Shown piece after piece: positions 56,716-64,000 of a DNA stretch of 64,000 nt. The first letter of the stretch is position 1; each line of letters starts with the position of its first letter. The translations under genes and the position numbers were made by a program. The stretch is taken from NCBI GenBank assembly GCA_947476255.1, contig CANJPY010000006.1:1-64000 (forward strand). Reading direction: 5' to 3'. The notes under the pieces were generated by a model. The model ran no database searches. It worked only from the letters and a program-made list of their open reading frames with translations, and was not told the origin of the DNA. This stretch comes from Chthoniobacteraceae bacterium (GTDB taxonomy: Bacteria; Verrucomicrobiota; Verrucomicrobiia; Chthoniobacterales; Chthoniobacteraceae).

Positions 56716-57728
56716 TCGCGATGACCGAGCATTTTGAGAACAGCCATGACACGGCGGAGGGCGAAATCTCCTACCATGCCCCTGTGCTCCCCCTCGAGGT
56801 GGTGGCGGCGTTGCGCCCGGCTCCGGGAAAATGCTTTGTCGACTGTACTCTTGGAGGTGGCGGACATTCTGAGCTGCTTTTGGGCGCCGGGGCGCGCGTC
56901 GTGGGCATTGATCAGGATCCTGAGGCGATCGCATTTGCCACTCAACGCTTGGAGCGACAGGGATGTTTTACCGGGCGCTTTGAAACGTTTCATTCCAGCT
57001 TTGGGGAGGTTCCTGCGTTACTCGCGAAAAGCGGCATCGGTGCCGTGGACGGTTTTTTGTTGGACCTCGGCGTTTCCTCGCATCAATTGGACACGCCGGA
57101 GCGCGGGTTTTCCTTCCAGCGCCAGGGACCCCTGGACATGCGCATGAATCCCCATGCTCTGGTGACGGCGCGGGACTTGGTCAATACGGCGAGCGCTGAA
57201 CAACTCGAGCGGATTTTCCGCGAATATGGAGAAGAGCCTCATGCCAAAAGAATCGCGCTCAAGCTCACAAAAGAGCGGATGATTCATCCGTTTCAAACCA
57301 CTTTGGAACTTGCCCAAGCCGTGGAGGCGGTGTCTCCACGGCGCGGTCGTACGCACCCGGCAACTCGCGTTTTTCAGGCTTTGCGTATTGCGGTCAACCG
57401 GGAGCTCGAGGTTTTAGAGCGCACGCTGGAGCTGTTGGGGGACTTTCTAGTGCCGGGAGGACGTCTGGCTGTCATCACTTTCCACAGCTTGGAAGATCGC
57501 ATCGTCAAGCACGTCTTCCAGCGCCGCTCTGCTCCCACCATTGACCGTCCCGAGTGGGCGGCCCCCAAGGCTAATCCAGAGTGTATCTACAAGCGTGTGA
57601 CTTCCAAGCCACTGATTGCTGGCGAAGCCGAGCAGGTTTCCAATCCGCGCTCCCGCAGTGCAAAGCTTCGCGTTGTCGAGCGCCTCGGAGCCTCTCCCTC
57701 CCAGACGAAGGCCTCAAGCGCGGACTGA
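56712..57728 (+). CDS. rsmH: 16S rRNA (cytosine1402-N4)-methyltransferase
   Basis: YHAPVLPLEVVAAL, VDCTLGGGGHSELLL, FLLDLGVSSHQLDTPERGFSFQRQGPLDMRMN, VFQALRIAVNRELE. Confidence 0.97.
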   Translation: MIAMTEHFENSHDTAEGEISYHAPVLPLEVVAALRPAPGKCFVDCTLGGGGHSELLLGAGARVVGIDQDPEAIAFATQRLERQGCFTGRFETFHSSFGEVPALLAKSGIGAVDGFLLDLGVSSHQLDTPERGFSFQRQGPLDMRMNPHALVTARDLVNTASAEQLERIFREYGEEPHAKRIALKLTKERMIHPFQTTLELAQAVEAVSPRRGRTHPATRVFQALRIAVNRELEVLERTLELLGDFLVPGGRLAVITFHSLEDRIVKHVFQRRSAPTIDRPEWAAPKANPECIYKRVTSKPLIAGEAEQVSNPRSRSAKLRVVERLGASPSQTKASSAD

Positions 57729-57770
57729 TCCCTCTTTTTGCATTAATCCACCTGTTCCAACCACTCCGAT

Positions 57771-58148
57771 ATGTCCTCAAATCGTCGTCGTAATGCCAAT
57801 TTGTTGCCGGTCGCTCGAATCCTCCTTTTAGGCGTGCTGCTGCTCACCGTGGGGGGCGGCGCCTTGTTTTATGTGAACGCCAAAAACGAGGTGCACCGGA
57901 ATGGGCAGCGGAAGAAAGATCTGGAGCGCGAATTGATCGCCCTCGAGACCAAGGACGAAGTCATCTGCTCGAGAATCGCCAAACTCTCTTCGTTTGATGC
58001 CTTGAGAAAGCGGCAGTCCCAGGAGCAGGAAGTTTTTGCCAAGCTGGTCCCTGTTTCCGATAACCTCGTGGTCCGCCTTCAGGAGCGCGCGCCCGTCGCG
58101 GGCGAAGCACAGGTGCGTACCGTCTCCAATCTTCAGCCCAAGCGCTAA
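57771..58148 (+). CDS. FtsL-like small membrane protein
   Basis: Short ORF with one N-terminal TM and a heptad-like charged segment between rsmH and the PBP gene (dcw synteny). Confidence 0.5.
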   Translation: MSSNRRRNANLLPVARILLLGVLLLTVGGGALFYVNAKNEVHRNGQRKKDLERELIALETKDEVICSRIAKLSSFDALRKRQSQEQEVFAKLVPVSDNLVVRLQERAPVAGEAQVRTVSNLQPKR

Positions 58149-59948
58149 ATGTCGGTATCTTCCAGAAAACGAGCGATGTGTCTGGGGGCCTGCGTGGCCT
58201 TTGGGTTCACCGTGTTTTCGTTGCGTCTGGTCGACTTGCAGGTGTCTCGGGCGGATTATTACTCCGCCCTAGCCCTGGAGAAGCACTCCACCCAGCAGAC
58301 CATCTATGCACGCCGCGGGTCTGTCACTGATGTGAACGGAGTGCCACTGGCCTCGAATGAGCCGGTAAAGACGGTGGTGATCGATGCAAGCGTCGTACGA
58401 CACTCGGATGCTCTTGCCGAGGTGCTCTCGAGGCATTTGGAAATGCCTTTGGATCAGGTGAAAACGCGTCTGGCCCGGCAAACGCAGGGGCCCAATGGCA
58501 AGTGGGGGCCCAGTCCCTACATTGTGATTAAAAAGGAAGTGCCTGAACAGGTGGCGGAGGCGCTGCGCGAAGAGGTGCTCAAGCGCAATCTGCGGGGACT
58601 GGTCTTTGAGCAGGACTCCGTCAGGGTTTATCCCAATGGCAGCATGCTCTGCCACGTGGTAGGTTTTGTAAGCCGGATGAATGGCGGCTTGAAAGGGGTC
58701 GAAGGCGTGGAGCGTTCAATGGACAATTTTTTGAAGGGGCACGACGGGGTGCGGTTTACGGAAAGGGACCGCACGGGCAAGGAGATGCCCGCATTCCGGC
58801 ACATGGAGCGCCCGCCCCGGGATGGCGCCACCGTCAAGCTCACCGTGGACATGGTGCTGCAGGACATCGTCGAGAGCGAAATGGACGCCGCCATGAAGCA
58901 GTTCCGGCCCAAAATGGCCACCTGCATTTTGGTGCGCCCCGCCACGGGCGAGGTGCTGGCGATGGTCAACCGGCCTCATTACAACCTAAACCAGAGGGAG
59001 GGCGTTCCCGATGAGGCGCGCAAAAATCGCGCGATCATGGACATGGTGGAGCCGGGGTCCACGTTTAAGGTGGTCACGACGGCCGCGGCGCTGGATCTAA
59101 AATTGGTGACCCCAGAGACCAGTATCAATTGTGAGAACGGCCACTTTTCTTACGGCGGCGCAGTGCTTCATGACAGCCACCACGGGTATGGAGACCTCAC
59201 TGTTAACGATATTCTCGTCAAGTCCAGCAACATTGGGGTGGCAAAACTTGGAATCAAACTCGGCGATCACCGCCTGTACGATTACATCCGGCGCTTCGGG
59301 TTCGGCGACCGTACGGGGATTCAATTGCCGGGCGAGATCGGCGGGATTGTTCACGCTCCGCGCCACTGGACCAAAATGTCCATCACCCACATCCCGATGG
59401 GGCACGAGGTTGGTGCCACTCCGATGCAGGTCGTCAGCGCCCTCTGCACCGTTGCCAACCGTGGCTTGCTTGTGACGCCGCAGATCATTTCCTCCATCAC
59501 TTCCTCCTCCGGAGAAACCCTCGCAAGCTATCCCCCCGTGGAAGTCCGCAGGGTGATTCCGCCGGAGGTGGCCGAACAGTTGGTGAGCGCCCTGAAGGAG
59601 GTCGTGAGTAAAAAAGGCACGGCATCGCTCGCTCATGTGCCGGGATTTGCCGTCGCTGGCAAAACTGGGACTGCCCAAAAAACATCTCCCACCGGCGGGT
59701 ATGAACACGGGCACTATGTTGTTTCCTTCGCCGGTTTTCTGCCCGCCGACAAGCCAGAACTCTGCGCTCTGGTGCTCATGGATGATCCGGTTCCAGGGAG
59801 CACTCCCAATTACGGCGGCTACATAGCCGCACCCGTGTTTTCAAGAATTGCGCAGCGCGCGGCGCGGCACCTAAACATGACACCGAATCCAGACCTACTC
59901 AAGGTGGCGGGGTCTTTGGCGAAAAACGAGGGGGGTAAAACAAGATGA
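58149..59948 (+). CDS. ftsI: Peptidoglycan transpeptidase, FtsI/PBP3-like
   Basis: RRGSVTDVNGVPLASN; MVEPGSTFKVVTTAAAL (SxxK), SSN, KTGTAQK motifs. Confidence 0.94.
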   Translation: MSVSSRKRAMCLGACVAFGFTVFSLRLVDLQVSRADYYSALALEKHSTQQTIYARRGSVTDVNGVPLASNEPVKTVVIDASVVRHSDALAEVLSRHLEMPLDQVKTRLARQTQGPNGKWGPSPYIVIKKEVPEQVAEALREEVLKRNLRGLVFEQDSVRVYPNGSMLCHVVGFVSRMNGGLKGVEGVERSMDNFLKGHDGVRFTERDRTGKEMPAFRHMERPPRDGATVKLTVDMVLQDIVESEMDAAMKQFRPKMATCILVRPATGEVLAMVNRPHYNLNQREGVPDEARKNRAIMDMVEPGSTFKVVTTAAALDLKLVTPETSINCENGHFSYGGAVLHDSHHGYGDLTVNDILVKSSNIGVAKLGIKLGDHRLYDYIRRFGFGDRTGIQLPGEIGGIVHAPRHWTKMSITHIPMGHEVGATPMQVVSALCTVANRGLLVTPQIISSITSSSGETLASYPPVEVRRVIPPEVAEQLVSALKEVVSKKGTASLAHVPGFAVAGKTGTAQKTSPTGGYEHGHYVVSFAGFLPADKPELCALVLMDDPVPGSTPNYGGYIAAPVFSRIAQRAARHLNMTPNPDLLKVAGSLAKNEGGKTR

Positions 59949-61438
59949 GGCTGGCGGAGTTAATTCCTAGGGTGACGACTGTTTCCGTCCGCGGGTCTGC
60001 GGACGTTGACGTTTCGGATGTTTGCAGTGATTCCCGTCGGGTGGGGAAGGGCTCTGTTTTTGTGGCGCTGCCCGGGGCGAAGGCTCATGGGGGGGCCTTT
60101 GTTTCTGAAGCACTGGCAAAGGGAGCCGTGGCGGTTGTTTCCCAGAATGAGGTGCCTGGGGTGCCTGCCGCCGGGGCTGCTTTGGTTCTTGTGGCGGATG
60201 CCCGGCGAGCGTTCGCGGAGCTCTCCTGCGCTTTTTTTAAAAACCCCTCGGATGGGTTGAAAATCGCGGGTGTCACCGGCACCAACGGCAAAACCACCAC
60301 GGCGTTTCTCATCCAGCACATTTGCGACACGGCCCTCCTGCGCTGCGGCCTTCTGGGAACGGTGCATTACAAGATTGGAGATAAAGTTGTTCCCGCCACG
60401 CGCACGACCCCTGATGCATGGGAAGTGCAGTCCCTGCTCTCGCAGATGCGGGATGAGGGCTGTAAAAGTGCGGTTCTGGAGGTGAGTTCTCACGCCATTG
60501 TGCAGCAAAGGGTGCGGGGGGTTGATGTGGATGCGGCCGTTTTTACCAATCTTACCCAGGACCACCTTGATTATCACGGGACGATGGAGGCCTATTTTGA
60601 AGTCAAGGCGGGATATCTGCTGGGGTTGGGCTCCCAGCGGTTTAAAAACGCGACTGCGATTGTCAATATTGACGACCGCTTGGGGGCGCAACTTGCGGAC
60701 CGGTTGGTGCAGGCGGGCATAAAGACCCTTGCCTTCGGTCTGGGAATGCGGGCGGATTTTCGTGCCAGCCATTGCCGCACTGACATGAACGGCAGTAGTT
60801 TCCAGTTGGATGCGGCGGGCCGTTCCTGGCTCGTGCGGCTGCCTCTCATTGGCATGTTCAATATCAGCAATGCCCTGGGGGCAATTGCGGCGGCGCACGC
60901 AATGGGGGTTGATCTCCGCACCGCGGTGCTTTCCCTGGCCTCGGCTCCGGGAGTTCCCGGCCGGATGCAGGCTGTTCCCGGAAAACGTGCGTTCAAAGTC
61001 TTTGTGGATTACGCGCACACGGATGATGCCTTGCGCAACGCCCTGCGCACGATGCGGGACCTGCAGCCCCGCCACCTGATCACCGTGTTTGGTTGTGGCG
61101 GAGACCGTGATGCGGGAAAACGCTCGCTCATGGGCGCAGCCGCCGAGGACGGCTCAGACTGGACCATTGTAACCTCCGATAATCCGCGGAGCGAAGCGCC
61201 CGAAAAAATCGTAGAGGATATTGTTTCGGGAATGCGCCGGAAATCTCACGAGGTTGTGCTGGATCGCAAGGCTGCAATCCATCGCGCGATTGAAATCGCG
61301 GGCCCTCGTGACATCGTTTTAATCGCCGGCAAGGGGCACGAAACCGGCCAGGAGATACAGGGCAGAAGCGAACCGTTTGACGATGTGGCCATCGCTGCTT
61401 CCGCTTTGGAGAACCTGCCCTCCGATTTTGGCCGCTGA
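59945..61438 (+). CDS. murE: UDP-MurNAc-L-Ala-D-Glu--diamino acid ligase
   Basis: VTGTNGKTTTAFLIQHI, LTQDHLDYHGTMEAYF, VDYAHTDDALRNAL, TSDNPRSEAPEKI. Confidence 0.96.
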   Translation: MRLAELIPRVTTVSVRGSADVDVSDVCSDSRRVGKGSVFVALPGAKAHGGAFVSEALAKGAVAVVSQNEVPGVPAAGAALVLVADARRAFAELSCAFFKNPSDGLKIAGVTGTNGKTTTAFLIQHICDTALLRCGLLGTVHYKIGDKVVPATRTTPDAWEVQSLLSQMRDEGCKSAVLEVSSHAIVQQRVRGVDVDAAVFTNLTQDHLDYHGTMEAYFEVKAGYLLGLGSQRFKNATAIVNIDDRLGAQLADRLVQAGIKTLAFGLGMRADFRASHCRTDMNGSSFQLDAAGRSWLVRLPLIGMFNISNALGAIAAAHAMGVDLRTAVLSLASAPGVPGRMQAVPGKRAFKVFVDYAHTDDALRNALRTMRDLQPRHLITVFGCGGDRDAGKRSLMGAAAEDGSDWTIVTSDNPRSEAPEKIVEDIVSGMRRKSHEVVLDRKAAIHRAIEIAGPRDIVLIAGKGHETGQEIQGRSEPFDDVAIAASALENLPSDFGR

Positions 61439-61440
61439 CT

Positions 61441-62841
61441 ATGGACTCTCTCTCCTTACAGCAAGTCACCGCATGGTCTGCAGGCACTCTGGCTCTTGCT
61501 TCAGAGTTCAGCGAGTTCTTCCAGAGGGACGGGGTCGTTCGGCGCGTCCTCACGGATTCGCGCGCAGTGGGCGGCTGCGACCTGTTTGTGGCGCTTCGTG
61601 GTGAGCGCTTTGACGGGCACGATTTTATTTCAAAAATTGCCGAGCATCTGGGTGAGGAGCAGGGAGGCTTTGTTGTTCTTGCTGAACGGGGCCGTGGGGC
61701 GCGCCCTGCTCGGGTTCCGGTTGTTGAGGTGGAAGACACCTTGGCGGCCCTGCAACGTCTTGCAGACGCTTATCGCAAGACACTTCCGGCCGCTGTGGTG
61801 GGAGTCACGGGCTCCAGTGGCAAAACCAGCACAAAAGATTTTACATTCGGAGTCTTGTCTTCCGTTTTTAAAGGATGGTGCACTCAGGGAAACCTGAACA
61901 ATCACATCGGCGTTCCTCTGACTCTTCTAGGGGGCGATCGCTCTGCTCAATTTGGAGTGATTGAAATGGGGATGAATCATGCGGGAGAAATTGCACCCCT
62001 TGCTGCGATGGCCGCTCCTCAGGTGGGAATCATCACCAACATTGGTGTGGCACATATCGAATTTTTGGGAACCCGGGAGGCGATCGCCTGTGAAAAAGGC
62101 GCTCTGGCATCGGCGGTGGGGGCGGAGGGCACGGTGGTTTTATCTGCCGAAGATCCCTTTACTCCAATGATTTCAGAAATGACAGCGGCCCGGGTTGTCA
62201 CTGCTGGGATTGGGTGTGGAGAGGTGCAGGCCGTGGATGTCTTGCCCACCGAGGGCGGGAGCCGGTTCGGGGTGGTTTACGAAGGGGAGCGCGCCGAATT
62301 CGAACTGGCCGTGCCGGGGTTGCACATGGTGCGCAACGCCGCGCTGGCTGTGGCGGCCGGACTCGCGCTGGACGTTCCTTTGGGGGCGGCCGCGGCCGGA
62401 CTGCGTGGAATGACTTTAACCAAGGGGCGCATGGAAACGCGGTCTGTCAACGGCGTCCAGTTTCTTGACGACACGTACAATGCCAATCCCGATTCCATGC
62501 GTGCTGCGCTTGCAACGCTTGCCCAATGGCCGGCTGCAGGGAAAAGAATCGCGGTGTTGGGCCGCATGGGGGAGTTGGGGGCATTTGCCGAGCAAGGGCA
62601 CCGTGAAGTGGGGCGGGCCGCGTCTTCGGGCATTGATTGTTTGTTCACCGTGGGCGCGGAGGCTGACTGGATTTCCTCAGAGGCTGCACGGCATGGACTG
62701 GACGATGTTTCCCATTTTGAAGATTACGCTTCGGCGGCAGCGGCCTTGAGGAAGGTTTGGGTGCCTGGGGACGTGGTGTTGGTAAAGGGCAGCCGGTCTG
62801 CCCGGATGGAGCGCATTATCGAGGAGGTGAGCAGGCCATGA
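61441..62841 (+). CDS. murF: UDP-MurNAc-tripeptide--D-Ala-D-Ala ligase
   Basis: VTGSSGKTSTKDF, GMNHAGEIAPLAAMAAPQVGIITNIGVAHIEFLGTREAIACEKG, LDDTYNANPDSMRAAL. Confidence 0.96.
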   Translation: MDSLSLQQVTAWSAGTLALASEFSEFFQRDGVVRRVLTDSRAVGGCDLFVALRGERFDGHDFISKIAEHLGEEQGGFVVLAERGRGARPARVPVVEVEDTLAALQRLADAYRKTLPAAVVGVTGSSGKTSTKDFTFGVLSSVFKGWCTQGNLNNHIGVPLTLLGGDRSAQFGVIEMGMNHAGEIAPLAAMAAPQVGIITNIGVAHIEFLGTREAIACEKGALASAVGAEGTVVLSAEDPFTPMISEMTAARVVTAGIGCGEVQAVDVLPTEGGSRFGVVYEGERAEFELAVPGLHMVRNAALAVAAGLALDVPLGAAAAGLRGMTLTKGRMETRSVNGVQFLDDTYNANPDSMRAALATLAQWPAAGKRIAVLGRMGELGAFAEQGHREVGRAASSGIDCLFTVGAEADWISSEAARHGLDDVSHFEDYASAAAALRKVWVPGDVVLVKGSRSARMERIIEEVSRP

Positions 62842-63968
62842 TGTACTACCTCTATAAGTTAAGCGAAGGCGGGCACGATTGGTTGCGCGGCTTCAATGTT
62901 TTTCAATACATCTCCTTCCGAGCGGTGGCCGCTGCCTTGACTGCTTTTTTGCTCTGTATTTTACTTGGGCATTGGGTGATCCGGCGCTTGATTTCTCTTA
63001 AAATCGGCCAACCGGTGCGCAGCGCAGAGGAAGTTAATAAGCTGTTTGAATTGCACGGCAAAAAGGCCGGCACCCCGACCATGGGCGGGGTGCTCATTCA
63101 CGGCGCGGTGATTTGCTCCACGCTGCTTTGGGCTCGCCCCGATAATGCAGCCGTGTGGCTTCTTGTTTTCACGATTTTAGCCTGTGGAGCCCTTGGCTTT
63201 TGGGACGACTGGCTGAAGGTTGCCAAGAAGAACTCGGGGGGCGTGAGCGAGCGGACGAAATTGATAGGCCAGTTTTCCGTAGCGGCGGTCGTGGCTGCAT
63301 TCTTTCTCCTGAATCCGGCGACAGAAGTGCAAGCGCGCGCCCTGTACGTTCCGTTTTACAAGGCGCCCGTGATTGAAAATTTAGGGTGGTGGACGATTGT
63401 CTTTTTTGCCCTTGTGATCGTGGGCACGTCCAATGCGGTGAACTTCACGGACGGCCTGGACGGGCTTGCCGCTGGTTGCACGGCGACGAGCGCACTTGCT
63501 TACGGCGTGGTTTCCTATGCTGCGGGCAACCTCAAGGTTGCCCAGTATTTGCAGATTCCTTATTACCCTTTCGCAGGCGAGTTGTCGGTTGTTTGTCTGG
63601 CACTGGCTGGAGCCTCGATCGGGTTTCTCTGGTTTAACGCGCACCCGGCACGGGTGTTTATGGGCGATACGGGGTCGCTCGCAATCGGAGGCCTGCTCGG
63701 GGTGGTTGCCATTTGCTGCAAGCAGGAACTACTTTTGGTTTTGGTGGGCGGCGTTTTTGTCATCGAGGCCACTTCGGTTTTAATTCAAAGGACCGTTTTT
63801 AAAATCACCCGGCGCTTCAAGGGCGAGGGACGCCGTTTTTTTAGAATGGCTCCCATTCATCATCACTTTGAATTGCAAGGCTGGCCCGAGAACGTGGTCA
63901 TCGTACGGTTTTGGATTCTAAGCGTCCTTTTTGCCTTGTTGGGACTCGCCACGCTTAAGCTTCGATGA
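62838..63968 (+). CDS. mraY: Phospho-N-acetylmuramoyl-pentapeptide transferase
   Basis: HGKKAGTPTMGGVLI, NAVNFTDGLDGLAAG, FMGDTGSLAIGGLLG, PIHHHFELQGWPE; start overlaps the murF stop (ATGA). Confidence 0.97.
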   Translation: MMYYLYKLSEGGHDWLRGFNVFQYISFRAVAAALTAFLLCILLGHWVIRRLISLKIGQPVRSAEEVNKLFELHGKKAGTPTMGGVLIHGAVICSTLLWARPDNAAVWLLVFTILACGALGFWDDWLKVAKKNSGGVSERTKLIGQFSVAAVVAAFFLLNPATEVQARALYVPFYKAPVIENLGWWTIVFFALVIVGTSNAVNFTDGLDGLAAGCTATSALAYGVVSYAAGNLKVAQYLQIPYYPFAGELSVVCLALAGASIGFLWFNAHPARVFMGDTGSLAIGGLLGVVAICCKQELLLVLVGGVFVIEATSVLIQRTVFKITRRFKGEGRRFFRMAPIHHHFELQGWPENVVIVRFWILSVLFALLGLATLKLR

Positions 63969-64000
63969 ACGCTTCCAGCCTCCAGCCTAAACATGTGTCT
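63965..64000 (+). CDS. Start of next dcw gene, probably murD (truncated by window)
   Basis: ATG overlapping the mraY stop (cgATGA), open to window end (MNASSLQPKHV); identity inferred from gene order only. Confidence 0.45.
   Translation, partial: MNASSLQPKHVS

Noticed and set aside
59960-61075. 371-aa minus-strand open frame
   Set aside because: Fully antisense to murE, composition typical of a shadow ORF.

Overview
The window looks like a contiguous, gene-dense, mostly housekeeping chromosome segment of a Gram-negative bacterium. A Verrucomicrobiota (Opitutales-like) source is inferred from the PVC-type HEAT/CxxCH heme-binding protein, the PQQ-like repeat protein, the FHA-kinase and general gene style; no search was run. 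Recognisable blocks: a decayed group II intron maturase fragment at the left edge; phrB; a YdjY-like/squalene-cyclase-repeat pair; a RadD/YejH-like helicase; a LacI regulator; S41 protease (prc/ctpA); xerD-purC-aroB; ureG-ureD without other urease genes; rpsN; an HlyC/CorC-type protein; an RG-rich hypothetical protein; an FHA-Ser/Thr kinase with a repeat lipoprotein; murA-prmC-prfA-rpmE; lpxA-queF-queC-queE; a response regulator and hybrid histidine kinase; HU; a TPR-OGT; an exbB-exbD-tonB cluster with a TonB-dependent receptor; porin; an orphan sulfate-binding protein with an M14-like deacylase; and a dcw cluster (mraZ-rsmH-ftsL-like-ftsI-murE-murF-mraY-murD start). I did not find a clear new defence, CRISPR or biosynthetic system. 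The leads I rate highest are non-coding or organisational: a structured leader between a small HPCxxC protein and the TonB receptor, a promoter plus palindrome in front of the orphan sulfate-binding gene, a 1.2-kb ORF-poor region before the MraZ boxes, in-frame VNTRs in exported proteins, and the RG-rich protein.
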